A stretch of 64,000 nucleotides of DNA. Source: Podochytrium sp. JEL0797. Taxonomy: Eukaryota; Chytridiomycota; Chytridiomycetes; Chytridiales; Chytriomycetaceae. Made by a program: the position numbers and the translations under genes. The DNA lies in the NCBI GenBank assembly GCA_027596195.1, contig JADGJG010000034.1, forward strand, positions 1 through 64,000, in the 5' to 3' direction. Below, piece after piece: positions 22,657 through 34,139 of the stretch; within the stretch, counting starts at the first letter, position 1, and each line of letters starts with the position of its first letter. Below the pieces are notes generated by a model that was given only the letters and a program-made list of their open reading frames with translations, did not search any database and was not told where the DNA came from.

Positions 22657-23417
22657 TGCGAATCGGTGCTGCGAATCGCTCTAACAAAATATTGTCAGAA
22701 ATTCTTTTCAAAACAACACCCGGCCCCAGTTTCCGCTGTTCCTTACCAAGGTCCCTCCTCCGCTGGCGTGTTCAGCTGTTTCCTACGTCGTGGATTCGCT
22801 GGTGGTTGGAGGATTCCCTCCTCCTCCTCCAGCGATTCTAGCTGTTTCCTACGTCGAAAGCTTATGGGAGGCATCCGCGCCCAGTACTCCTTGGTGGAAC
22901 CCCCTGGATGCCTCTCGGTTGCATGTTGAATTCGCTGGTTGTTGGAGGGTTCCTGGCCAATCTGGCGCTCAATCCGCCCGGTTCCATGCCTGCTCCGAGG
23001 CCAATAAACCTTGCACCGTCATCCGATCTCGCGTTTCTGACCTCCCCGGTGTCCTTCCATCCCACCTGTCAAAATCCGAAACTCCGCGCTCCGACCCGCC
23101 GCCATTGCCATAACGCGTGCTCGAGTCGCTTTTATGTTTATTTGGTTGTCTGGTTGCGGTAATATGGTGTTTGCATTGCATCTTGTCAAAGCATTTTTTC
23201 TAATCGCGTCGTTTCCCTCGCGGGCGCCGGTTTGCGGCCTGGCGTGTAAGTTGTTTGCTTATAAATTAACTACGGTCATACTAACCGCGTATTTTCCACC
23301 GAAACAGTGGCGAGTCTACTGGCCTCCGCGTTTTGTTTGTTTTATAGTAGCACAGACCAAATAAAGTGCAATCATCATGTATATTTTTGTTTGTCCCACC
23401 CGCAAGAAGCGCTTCTC
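22657..23417. other. intergenic region with short internal repeats
   Basis: Between ~22765 and ~22960 the phrase gctgtttcctacgtcg occurs twice, as does ttcgctggt(g/t)gttggagg. These look like a small degenerate repeat. No gene is supported before the end of the deubiquitinase gene at 23418. Confidence 0.45.
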
Positions 23418-26400
23418 TCATGAACGCGACGCAGCGCAAATAGCGCACCGATCATGCGCAGGCTCATTCGCAAAAGTGCAACTCGAACATGCCCACATGT
23501 CTCCCACATCGACCCCCTGCTCCCCTCCCTCCAATTCCAACGCCATACCCCGCGCCACTTCCTCCCCCCTCCTTTCCTTCTCCAACATCTCCAAAGACAT
23601 GCGCATCGCCACCTCTAAATCCCCATCCACCACCTCCTCCTCCCCCACCGCATCTCTCATAATCGCATCCAAATCAACATCCTCACCACCACCACCACCA
23701 CCCCCAAACCCGAGCAACCCCGTCCCTGCAAACCCCATCTCCTTCGCCCTCGCACCACTCGACGACTCTTCATCCTCATCAAACAGGCCACTCTTTTCCG
23801 TCAACAGTTTCACTTGGAAAACGTCGAACCGGTCCATCCCAAGAGACTCGATTGTTTGGTTGTTGACGGTCAACTCGGCATTTCGGAAGTACAGTTGTTG
23901 GTGGATCGGTGGGACACTCCACTTTTCAGAAATCTACAGATGCCCAAGGACGCATGAGAAACGCAATCAAAAAAAACCAATCACAACGCAAAAAAAACCT
24001 TGGTTTTGAGATCCAACACAGTCTTGCCCTTCCCCAACCGAAACTCGATATTCTTCTTCTCCATCAACCGACGACTCTGTCTCGAGGGCGTGACGACGTC
24101 AGGTAACGCTTGAAACTTCACAAACGGAGACGGTTGCTCGCTCAATTTTCGTTTCTTGGCCGGGGTCGATTTGGAGTAGAACGAGGTGGGTGTGATTCTG
24201 TTTTTGGCAGAGGGTGGAGAATCTTCCGTTAAGTCAACCAGTAGGGTGCCTTCTTTGGATGCGGAAGCGGAGGGCGGCGGGTCCGTGATGTTGATGACTT
24301 TGATGAGAAGGTCCTTCTGCTCTTTGAATCTGAAACACAAATTCAGTCCGAGAATTCAAACGGAACCGGCTCCCAAAATTCAAAACACCCTCACCTCTCA
24401 TTTTTGCACTCCTTACACACTACCGGTTCAAACCGCAAAAAACCCCCCGCCGCCTGCCCCGCCTCCCGTTCGACGGAGAAAATGAAATTCGCGTTGTACC
24501 ATTCAAACAAGTCGTCCCAATCCGCCTCGGAAACCACGGAGTACGCGAACCCCGGTTTGTCTTCGCACGAATCGGACGGGTCGAAGCAGAGTTCTGAATG
24601 CGGGCATTGGAAGATGGAATTGTCGATTGTGGCGGGTGGATTCACGTGGATGGGGTCGCGGAGGAATTGGCGCCATTGCTCGATGAAGACTGGTTGGTTT
24701 GGTGTGAGAAACGCGACGAAAATGATTTTCGTTGACGGCTGACCTGCAGACACAAAATACCCAGTTTGTCCAACCTTGCTAGGAAGAGTGGTAACATTCG
24801 AGTTCGCACTGGCCAGTTTCTTGAGTTTGACCTGCGCCAATCCACAAAAAAATCAGACAAGTTTTACCACGCAAATACGATATACACACGCATACCTTCT
24901 CGACATCAGCCTTCTCCCGCGCCCCAGCTGTATCATTGATTCGCACCTCATGCTCGTATTTACAAACTTCGCACGCGTCAGTCTCCCCACATTTCGGAAG
25001 TCGCGCGAGGTCGTTGTCGAAAATCATTTTGAGAACGCCGAAAGCCTGATTTGAGGCAACCAAAACTAACGGGTGAGTATCTCTTGATCGAGAGAGAAAT
25101 CAGAAAGAATCCACACACCTTGAGAGGTACACGTTCCCGCGCTTGCTCGTCCAACTTCAACCCGTCATGAGGACAGAGCACGTGGTCCAAGTACTTTCCC
25201 GAAGTGGGAAGTGGCACCTCGCCAGACTCGTTGCGGAACGGGTTCTTTTTTCGCCATTCTGTCACAAGCAATGAGAAATCATGAGCAAACAACACACCGA
25301 GCCACGAGTATTTCAAGAACGAAAGCAACGAACCAGTCAGCCAAGCGGTAGAGATCCAAAACTCGTCGGATGAGGGCTCTGGATCGGCAAGCGCGTCTGA
25401 AAAAACGTCAATCAGCGTCAGATGGACGTGGATACCCATCAACCTCTGAGTCACCTTTGAACATTTCGACGTGATCCATGTGATTCGATACATGTTTCTG
25501 TTCTAATTCGAAACAGGAAAGTGAGTGACAACATTCAACACAAAACAAAACCAACCTCCGAGAATGGCAGCCTCACAAGTAGGACAGAAATCCTCCTGCG
25601 TCAACGGTGGATCAAACGAATATCCATTCGAAACGAGCAACTCCACAGCTTTCTGCAATTCCCACCCAACAAAATTGATTACGTAAACCGCGAGTTTCGA
25701 AAACAAAAAGCTTCAGAAAAGCCCTCACCTTACTCAACCGTTTGCTCTTCTGCATCGTCTTATAATTCAACTTTCCATGCTCGCACAACAACGCCTTGTT
25801 GTCAAATACCTTGTTTTGCGGCACCAACCGCTCCACCACCGCTTCCACTCCCTCCGGTTTCGTATCCCCCGACTCGGGCAGATCCAAACGCGGTTTCTCG
25901 AACCCGTCTTCATCGAGATCGAGGTCAGGCGGGAACACGCCTTCCTTGAGCCACGCGCGGAACGCGTCCGATTCAACGTAGTGCGATGGTTCGGAGTCGG
26001 AGAATACGGCGCCGTCCGAGACGACGCTGAGACGGAGGGCGCGCATGGTTTCGAAGCGGGTTGTGAGCGCTTCTTGCCTGATGGTGAGAAAAATGTGTGA
26101 GAAACGCGAGCTTCCCGAGAGCCATCAATTCCGCCAAAGAAAAACACTCAACTGCTCCTTGTGCGCCTTGAGGTCCTCGTCAAACCGCCGATTCAAGACA
26201 CGAATTTCGTCCAACAAAGATTCCGTCGGTTCACAATCCTTCACGGCTCGCAGGTTCGCATCCCACTCCGATTGCTTGGTATATATCAACATGTACGCAA
26301 CCGCCGAAGAAAACATCTTGCTGTCCCCCTCTTTCTCCTTCTTTGCTTCCTTCTTCTTCGCACCACCTCCGCCAGCAGCAGCAATCTCACTTTCCTTCTT

Positions 26401-28036
26401 TCTCCGCTTGTCGCCAACCCCGCTTGCTTCCTCATACACATCCACATCCGACACATCGAACCCAACCTTCTCCAGCTTCGTCACAACCTCGTCATTGAAC
26501 GTAAACCAACAACTACTCCCATCCTCCTCCGGAACCCGAATCCTCGCGATAAAATGCCCCGCATAAGCACTCGCCCCACGATGCATCAACACCGCCGTGA
26601 GCAAGTACCCCTCCCTCTCACCCTGCGGACGATCGACTAACATCCCGGCCACATTCAAACACTCGGGAAACTCAATTGCAGTCTTGACTTTCCGTTTCGT
26701 TTGCTTCTCAACGTCATACCGAAACCGAAGGATCTGAACGTTCAATACGCGCGGGAACCGATGGAACCGAATCTGTCGCGTCGCCGGCTGCTTACTCCCA
26801 CACTCCACACAAAACCACTTATTCTGCGCGTCGAGGTGTTCAGTCGCGAGGTAGGATTCGAAACTCGACGCGAGTGTAGCGTCGGGTGTGATGCTAAGTT
26901 CCACGTCGCGAAAGTTTTCTTGGCGAGACGTGGAGTAGTGGCACGTGGCGCATTGGGTGAGGTAGCTGCATGTTCCTTCAAAGAGGGTCGGGATGAGGGT
27001 GGAGACGGTGGGGGTGGGTTGCGGGGAGAGGAGGGTTTCCATGGTGGAGGTGAAGAGTTTGCTGAATCTGCGGGGTTAGAGGGCGGGAGTGGGGTTGAGC
27101 GTGTAAGAATAAGCATGGTGGTAATTGGTTCGTGGTGAGCGCGTTCCCAGGGAAATCCGAAACTTCGTTGTGAAGCCAAATGCACATCCACGCACATCTG
27201 CACCCACTCCTTCCGCTCCTCGACACACCAAAACACCCAATTTCACAATCTGAGCATGCCCCGTGCAAAGAATTCAAAAACGAATACTCAACTCTTGAGC
27301 ATCCTGCTGAATCCCACCATCAATCCCCAACGCGTCCACAAACGGCTTCGGATCACACACATTCTTTGCGCCATGCATCAAATACGCAAAGCAGAGCTGC
27401 AAGTTCTTGATAATCCGATCCGCATGTTTCGCATTGGCTCCGGATCCCGCGCCCAACCGATACGCAAACACGGCTTTTCGAAACGGAATATTGTGGAACC
27501 AGACTTGGAGGAGAGTATTGAGGTAACAAGTGGCCGACAGGTTTTTGAGGCCGAGAGGCATTCGCGGGATTCTCGAAAGGGAAGTGATGTCTTGGTCGGA
27601 GGGGTTGTTTCTGTTTGCGATGCGGAGGAATGCTTGTTGGGCGTCTGGAGTGAGTGTTAGTGAGATATAATACGACACAAAGAACGCACTGGTTGAAGTC
27701 CATTTCGCCGTGGAGAAACAGTTGATGCAGTTGGGGTTGTTTTTGCACTTTGGGGGACACGTTTCCTTTTCCTTCTTGGGCAGAGGGGTGCAGTAGATGC
27801 CCTTCATGAAGAGGTTCTGGTGGGGGAAGGGTGATCAGGTGGGGTGAATGGGAGGGGTGGGAAGGGGTTTCGAAAGTTACCTCCCCCGTGGGTCCATTCG
27901 CTTCTCCCGAGGATGAAGACGAAGCCTTTGAGGTTGGTGCATCTGTTTTCGCCTTGAAGAACTCGTGGATGGTCGGCTGGGCGTCGTCCGTGAGCATTTT
28001 GGATCCAGTGCTGCGCGGCGAAGATTTCCGACTCAT
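23418..28036 (-). CDS. USP48: USP48-type ubiquitin-specific protease
   Basis: CDS complement(join(23418..23933,23999..24329,24395..24689,24744..24831,24896..25045,25119..25258,25334..25396,25455..25502,25556..25652,25729..26077,26153..27067,27293..27644,27690..27816,27881..28036)), 1208 aa in 14 exons, all closing in frame. The USP fold has the Cys box NLSATCYLNTLLQVWF (Cys near 133), QQDAQEFSKLF, two zinc CxxC pairs, and the His box SAYAGHFIARI (His near 383). DUSP-like segments follow (WLTEWRKKNPF and YFVSAVFIEQW), then a ubiquitin-like domain (near 1030-1085), a UIM-like helix (LEVAMRMSLEM) and a C-terminal RanBP2-type zinc finger (WACSSC...CAIC). USP48 cleaves ubiquitin chains in the nucleus and affects H2A and NF-kB signalling in animals. 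Residues 20-27 (QPTIHEFF) form a canonical PCNA-binding PIP box. Introns 27645-27689 (45 nt) and 24690-24743 (54 nt) are stop-free multiples of three. Confidence 0.92.
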
Positions 28037-28154
28037 TCGACATCAAAACAAACCAAGCGATTCTTGTTCTCACATTGAGTATCATTCTAACTCGGAATAC
28101 TGAATTTAATCCAAATTTATTTACAACATTTGCGTACGAGTACAACGCGTTCAC

Positions 28155-28799
28155 TCAACACCTCTGTCTCTCAGTATCCTCAGGCACATCCAACCTCAAT
28201 TTCATCCCAATCACGTACTCCGCATACGTCGGCCCCCACTTATCCACTCCCCAAAACCTCTCCCCAAACCGCGCGTACCCAAACAACTTGTACAACCGAA
28301 TCAGCGGCGCATCCTCTTCAGAGCATTGCAGCGTCAACTCCTTAATGTTGAATTCCTCACGCGCGACTTTGTGGATGAGTTGGATGGCTTGGTCTCCGAA
28401 TCCGTGGCGTTGGTACTGGGTGCGGATAAAGAGGGACGCGAGTTCGGCGCGGGAGTGGAGGGGCGAGGCGTATTCGGGTTCGGTGGGTTCGTTGAAAATG
28501 AGGGATACCATTCCTGGTAAACCGTAAATAATTGATCGAGGTCAGTTGAAAAGTGATCAGAAAGAGAGGGTAGTTGCCATACCAATAATCTCAAACGGCG
28601 CACTCGAAAGCCGCAACAAAAACATGGCGCGGTTTCCATTTGCAGCGCCTTCAAACCAGGAAGGAACACAGTCTTCATCCCATCCGCATTCATGTCTCAG
28701 CTGTTGAAGTGTCGAAAATGTCTCTTGTGTGGGTGTGCTTGGGATGGCTTCGAGCTCGATCGTGGGGTGTACCATTTGGGGCATGATTACACTAGGCAT
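28155..28799 (-). CDS. GNAT-family N-acetyltransferase
   Basis: CDS complement(join(28155..28513,28583..28799)), 191 aa with one 69-nt intron. The acetyl-CoA binding motif A is visible as SLFIRTQYQRHGFGDQAI, the Q/RxxGxG loop of GNAT enzymes, followed by a helix, the strand ELTLQCSEEDAPLIRLYKLFGY, and a late strand. GNATs transfer acetyl from acetyl-CoA to amines of small molecules or proteins. The substrate cannot be told. It lies just upstream of the deubiquitinase gene on the same strand, with 118 bp between them. Confidence 0.8.
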
Positions 28800-28914
28800 T
28801 ATACAGAAAATGGAGATTATAAAAAGGTCGAATTTTGTGGTTGCGAGGGGTTTGGTTGTTTGAAAACTCGGTTCAGCCTCCACGCCGTTCTCCCCAGGCG
28901 CTGAGTAATCAAAA

Positions 28915-29361
28915 ATGGACAAACCAAACGAATCCCAAACGAATCCCCCCTTGAAATGGTCGAGTCTGTTCTCCAGTCGCACTTCCAAACCATTAAAAAG
29001 AATGAAATCCCTCTTGTCTAAGAGTTTGGCCTTGTTTGGCGTGGAGGCCGCGCGCGTTGTTGCCGAAGCGTTGAACAAGAAGAATTCGCTGGAGATACGT
29101 ATGCCTGATCCGTTGCACAGAATTCTGAGTGGTGATTCTGCCGCTTGCTGAACGAATCGAATCATCCGCACCGGAGGCCGTCCTCTCTGGCAGATCGCGG
29201 GGCGCAATGCGGAAGACATCAAGCCTGATTTGAATTCAATTGTCGATGCCTTGGCCAGTAAGCCTCTGAAGGTCTTTGATCTGTCAAAGACCGCGATTGG
29301 TCCCACTGGTAAATTGGCCGCGCATTGCCCCGACCTCTACTCTTGGATTTCGAGATATTGA
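28915..29361 (+). CDS. short leucine-rich-repeat-like protein, possibly a decayed fragment
   Basis: join(28915..29098,29177..29361), 122 aa; the 78-nt intron (donor GTATGC, acceptor CGGAG) closes in frame. The segments VEAARVVAEALNKKNSLEI and IVDALASKPLKVFDLSKTAIG resemble ribonuclease-inhibitor-type leucine-rich repeats (GA..LAEAL..N..L..LDLS.N.IG). Only about two repeats are present, far fewer than a normal LRR domain, so this may be the remnant of a larger gene. The 3' end overlaps the minus-strand frame beginning at 29284. Confidence 0.4.
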
Positions 29362-29899
29362 CACGAACTGGACGCGAATACAGTGAGACCTCAGCACTTT
29401 CCAACTTCTCAAATTAGTCTTGGTCAAAACCTGCAGAAAGCATCGAATCGCATCTTTCCAACGCAATTTGCCCTTGAGTTGAAAAACAACCTCGCGCAAG
29501 GATTGCGCGCGTATCAGAGCGTGAAACGGGAAATACACATCGAATTCGCACTCGTTGAATCTGGATACGATGTCGTACGTCAACACTCGTTCCATTTCGG
29601 CGACTGAAAGTCCATCCGTTAGTACCAGATGGCGAACGCGAAGCCTCTGTTGAAGCAGATAATCCAACAGACCACAGAAATCCTCCCCCACATCATGTCT
29701 CCCCCGCGGCACGTTGACGAGATCCACCGTCTTGCCCAGCAACGGACGATACGCTCTCAACCCGAAAACGTAGGTAGTAGAGGGAAGTCGAACAACGCCT
29801 CCAAACTGGGCCAACAAGTGGATATAGTGGTAGGTTGAAAAGTGCGGTTGTCGGAAGGAGGGCGAGTCCGTGAAACGTGGAACCAGCTTCGTCCTGCAT
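29284..29899 (-). CDS. unknown protein, 5' end unresolved
   Basis: A long minus-strand frame runs from ~29946 down to a stop at 29284. Its codons between ~29400 and ~29830 look coding (TTC, GTC, GAG, CTG preferred) and the product has amphipathic alternation (RHLVLTDGLSVAEMERVL, FDVYFPFHALIRAQSLREVV) as in a folded protein. No ATG lies near the 5' end of this frame; an ATG at 29899 in another frame could begin a first exon, but I could not close the join. No family is recognised. Its 3' end overlaps the LRR-like gene. Confidence 0.45.
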
Positions 29900-30466
29900 C
29901 TATTGATATTGGTGGTTCTGTACACCCTAGGTTGGGAATTGGGCAATTTTTTACAATCTCCAAACGCAAGAGTCGAAGAATTCTTGTCTCAATGGTCGCT
30001 GCATGACGTCAGATATCTTACCGGACTCGTTCTCAGAGCCTCACCCCAATTGGTTGGTGGGGAACACTGCGTGAACATCGACACTTCCCAAGTTTTTGGC
30101 TGCCAACTCATTCAAGCAATCCAACACCAAATCAACCCCCACCCCATCAGCCTCGCCGTCTCCTACACATGCCACAACTGTCTCCTCGAACCCACCTCCC
30201 TAAACGTCGCAGCCGCACTCAAAATCTTCACCCAAGTCTCCAAACTCACCAAGGACATTTTCATGGTTCTCATTGCGATTTTCGCGTACAAGGTCAACAA
30301 CAAGTACTAGAGTTTGGTGAAGGCGTTGGAGGTGGATTATGAGTCGGTGGAGGAGATGGGGAGTGTACATGGGTTGGTGAAGGTGGGTGGGAGCAGAGTA
30401 GGGAATCGAGGGGGGATGGAGTTGAAGGAGATTCAGGGCGGAAGAAATGGGGTGTCGGTGGTGTGA
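29870..30466 (+). CDS. unknown protein with an N-terminal membrane segment, 5' end unresolved
   Basis: The frame from ~29870 shows strong coding bias, especially 30100-30265 (ATC, AAC, CTC, GTC, TCC). It begins with a hydrophobic stretch (FVLHLLILVVLYTLG). A TAG at 30308-30310 would end it, but the frame continues openly for 52 more codons to a TGA at 30464-30466 with the same bias. A 45-nt intron 30266-30310 (GTTCTC...TAG) removes the stop and keeps the frame, so I read the gene as two exons here. No ATG was found at the 5' end. No family is recognised. Confidence 0.5.
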
Positions 30467-30667
30467 TAGCGGAGTTGGTTTGGCTTGCATGTGGGATATG
30501 GGAATATGCTTGATTTGGAAAATACGAAATACATGGTTAGATTTAATGTGTGAGGCGTCGCTCTTCTTGTCCGAAATGATCGCTCATCGTAAAAGAGTTC
30601 GGTAACCTCAACTTGAAAGCTCCAACAAAAAATTCTACACAAAAAAGAATCACCAAAACCGCCAATC

Positions 30668-31054
30668 ATGTCCGCGCAAAACACCAAAGAACTCCGCGCC
30701 CGCATCAAAGCCGCACGAAAGCAAGACCAACAAACAACCTCATTATCACCCACCACCACCTCCACCAACTCAACATCAGCAACCACTCCCAAAAAACACA
30801 ACCAATTCGCCCGCGCCGAATCCGCCCTCTACATCCTCGCCTCCGTCCTCTTCTGGCTCTGGATCGTGCAATGGGTCTCCGGGAAACCGATCCTCGGGCT
30901 CCTATTCGCGGACCCCGTGTTCATGATCAAACAGATTCTCGTTGGTCCATTTCGGGTGTTGGGTGGGTTCGTAGGGGTAGATGTGGATGCGTGGGTGTTT
31001 GGGACGGGGGAGGTGGTTGTGCCGGTTGTGAAGGCTGTGGTGGATGACTTTTGA
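30668..31054 (+). CDS. small single-exon membrane protein
   Basis: 128 aa, ATG to TGA without introns. The N-terminus is basic and then Thr/Ser/Gln-rich, followed by one clear membrane helix (ALYILASVLFWLWIVQWV, residues ~53-70) and a hydrophobic C-terminal half containing a possible second amphipathic membrane-associated helix. No family is recognised. Codon bias is strong and the start lies in a good AATCATG context. Confidence 0.6.
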   Translation: MSAQNTKELRARIKAARKQDQQTTSLSPTTTSTNSTSATTPKKHNQFARAESALYILASVLFWLWIVQWVSGKPILGLLFADPVFMIKQILVGPFRVLGGFVGVDVDAWVFGTGEVVVPVVKAVVDDF

Positions 31055-31284
31055 TCGGCATGACGTGGAGGTTTGAACGGGAGGTGGCCTATTCGCTATG
31101 AGGGAGAGAGAGAGAGATTCTTTATTGACAAGTAAACAGTGTGTTATAATATCTATTCATGGAATGATCGTGATCGTTAATTGGGTGGCTTTTGCGATGG
31201 GGGTTGCAGTTCCTGCGTGCACTTTCCCCAATCCGCTTGCCCAAAAAACATCGTCAAATCACCACACACCGCTCTCCTCCCAAA

Positions 31285-31491
31285 ATGGTCAAGAAAGACG
31301 CAACCCAACCGCAAGAAGCGAAGCCCCTTACCAACGACGAAACCATCTCGAAACCCGCTGCCGCTGCCGACCCCGCACTGCCTGAGAAGGAAGCGCCGAT
31401 GACCCCCGAGGAACGCAAACAGATCTTTATGGCGTTTGGTGTGGCGATTGGATTCTGGCTGCTGTTCAAGGTGTTTGGGCCTTCGTTTTGA
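31285..31491 (+). CDS. small tail-anchored membrane protein
   Basis: 68 aa, single exon. A charged, Ala/Pro-rich N-terminus ends in a C-terminal hydrophobic helix (QIFMAFGVAIGFWLLFKVFG), the layout of a tail-anchored protein inserted into ER or mitochondrial outer membrane. A polyadenylation-like ATAAAC lies ~60 bp after the stop. No family is recognised. Confidence 0.6.
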   Translation: MVKKDATQPQEAKPLTNDETISKPAAAADPALPEKEAPMTPEERKQIFMAFGVAIGFWLLFKVFGPSF

Positions 31492-31797
31492 GCGGGTGAA
31501 CAATGAGACTTTTGGATTCTATGACGAGGGAAGACTAGATACTTGTAATAAACTGGCATTCACGTTTATATCTTATTTTTCAGTTGGAAACAAGAACTGT
31601 TCCGCTGTCAATCGTGGTGAAGCTTCACCAAATCTGTGATTGGGAATCTGCGTAACTGGAACATGCGGATTCAACTGTTGGATTGATAACAAATTCAACC
31701 TCATCCCATTCATCGATATTCTCTGCTCCGTGTCCCCGAATTCGAATGATAAAAGTTCCGGTGAGTTCCGCTCCGTGTGGCGAAAAACTTGTAAAAA

Positions 31798-33792
31798 ATG
31801 GCGCCTACCGCCGGTTCTTTCGTCGCCACTGCTTCGCGGCTCAGCGGCCTTCGCGCCGTGATGAAGCAGCGCGGGATTGATGCGTACATTGTTCCCTCTG
31901 AGGATGCCCACCAGGTACCGGTGCTTGTACTTCCCAAGCAAGTGACTCATTCTTCACCAGAGCGAGTACATTGCAGAGTGCGATGCGCGCAGGGCGTTCA
32001 TTAGTGGGTTTGACGGATCCGCGGGTAATTCTCTTATATAATTCAACTAGAGAACCGCCACCAACTCCTCTTCACCCACCAGGACTCGCGGTCGTAACTC
32101 ACTCTGCTGCTGCGCTGTGGACCGATGGCAGATACTTTCTACAAGCCTCGAAACAGCTCGACAACAACTGGACCCTCATGAAGTCTGGCTTGAGTGGTGT
32201 TCCGACAAAGGAGGAGTGGCTGAACAAGGTACTTTTTTTTCCTTTTATGTTTGAGAGTCCACTAAACTAACCACTTAAATAAGGTCCTCTCCCCAAACTC
32301 CAAAGTCGGCATCGACCCCACCCTCGTGACCCTCCCCGCCGCCCGCACCCTCGCCGACTCCCTCAAACCCGCCTCCCACACCCTCGTCTCCGTCCCCGAC
32401 AACCTCATCGACCTCATCTGGGGCCCCACGCGCCCAGGATTCCCAATGAACCCCGTCCACCCGCTCCCCGTCTCCTTCTCCGGAAAATCCTTCACAGACA
32501 AACTCGCTGAAGTGCGTGCCGCCGTGGAAAAGAAATCCGCATGGGGTGTTGTTGTGACGGGTCTCGATGAGATTGCGTGGCTGTTTAACCTGCGTGGGAA
32601 TGATATCGTGTGCAACCCCGTGTTTTTCGCGTACGCCCTGATTACGCTCGACAAGGCCGTGTTGTACATTCACGAGTCCAAACTCCCCGCGGAAGCACTT
32701 GCCGCGCTTCCTGGTGTCGAGATTCGCGCGTACACGAAAATCTTTGCGGACCTTGGTCCCTTGGCAGCCAAGCATGCTGGCAAGAAGTTGTGGGCGGACC
32801 CACGATGCTCGCTGGCGTTGCAAGACGCGCTCGGCGGTCCCGAGTTCATCATCGAAACGCGCTCCCCCATCACAACCTTCAAAGCCATCAAAAACGCGAC
32901 CGAAATCGACGGATTCCGCACCTGCCACATCCGCGACGGAGCTGCCCTCGTGCAATACTTTGCATGGCTCGAGCACGAACTCACGGTCCACAACAACACC
33001 ACCCTCACCGAATCCCAAGCCGCCGACAAACTCGAATGGTTCCGGTCCCAACGCGAACACTTTGTGGGTCTCTCGTTCGACACGATTTCGTCAACGGGCG
33101 CGAACGGGTCAATCATCCATTACAAACCGGACCCGGCGACTTGCAAAGTGATTGACAAGAATCAAATGTACCTCTGCGATTCTGGCGCGCAGTACCTTGA
33201 CGGTACGACTGATTGCACGCGCACGAATCATTTCGGAACCCCGACTGCATTCGAAAAGGAAGCCTACACGCGTGTGTTGAAGGGCCACATTGCAATCGAC
33301 CAGGCCGTGTTTCCCGTCGGTGTGAACGGGTACGTGTTGGACATCTTGGCTCGCACGGCGTTGTGGAAAGTCGGGCTTGATTTCCGTCACGGAACTGGCC
33401 ACGGTGTCGGACACTACCTCAACGTCCACGAGGGCCCACATGGAATCGGAACACGTATCGCGTACAACGACGTTCCACTCGAAGCCGGAATGACCATCAC
33501 GAACGAGCCCGGGTTCTACCAAGACGGCGAATTTGGGATCCGTATCGAAAATATCATGATTGTCAAGAAGGTGGACACACCGTATGATTTTGGGGGCAAG
33601 GGAAGTCTTGGGTTTGAACATGTGACCATGTGTCCGATTAGTACGCGGTTGGTGGATGTGGGGCTTTTGTTGGAGGAGGAGAGGGAGTGGGTGAATAGGT
33701 ATCATGAGATGGTGTGGGAGAAGGTGGGGCCGTTGGTGGAAGGGGATGAGGTTGCGAAGGGATGGTTGTGGAAGGAGACGAGGGCGATTTGA
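31798..33792 (+). CDS. Xaa-Pro aminopeptidase (M24B, XPNPEP1 type)
   Basis: CDS join(31798..31914,31961..32024,32083..32228,32284..33792), 611 aa, normal for cytosolic aminopeptidase P. Two creatinase-like N-terminal domains lead to the pita-bread catalytic domain. The metal ligands are visible: two Asp in [13 protein letters not shown], the His in [16 protein letters not shown], and the two Glu in [18 protein letters not shown]. The enzyme removes an N-terminal residue that precedes proline, using two Mn2+ or Zn2+ ions, and serves peptide turnover. The first three introns are 46-58 nt. The ATG at 31798 follows a run of A. Confidence 0.96.
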
Positions 33793-33835
33793 GGGTGTGA
33801 AGTCGGATGAATAAACGTGCTATTGAAAGTATATC

Positions 33836-34108
33836 ATGAGAAGTGTCTCCATCAAGACTCTCATGGAGTTCTTAAACGCCTACGAAACGGCCCATGGCAA
33901 CTCTACCCCCATTACCCACAGGTGCTTGGATGTCATGATTTGTGATAATGAGTTTGTGAGGGTTCTGAGAGAGGTTATTAACATCAAGGGTTGTCTTTTT
34001 TTGCTTGTTTTTTTGCTTGTCAAGTGCTGGAAGTGAAACTGATGAAAATATCATGCAATAGTTATTGAAATCGCGATACATCATGCAAGAGCTACTGAAT
34101 ACCCTTGA
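33836..34108 (+). CDS. possible small two-exon protein
   Basis: join(33836..33989,34062..34108), 66 aa. A short helical protein ending in a variant VIEIAIHHARATEYP tail; the intron is 72 nt with a T-rich tract and a TAG acceptor. It starts 44 nt after the aminopeptidase stop and its end lies 31 nt from the end of the kinase gene on the other strand. A different acceptor phase would also stay open, so the C-terminus is uncertain. No family is recognised. Confidence 0.35.
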
Positions 34109-34139
34109 TTCCAGCAAATTATGGTGACGGCCGCCGTTG

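Noticed and set aside
25066..25118. Alternative acceptor at 25066 in the deubiquitinase gene.
   Set aside because: It breaks the reading frame unless a poor donor is used; the acceptor at 25046 closes in phase 0.
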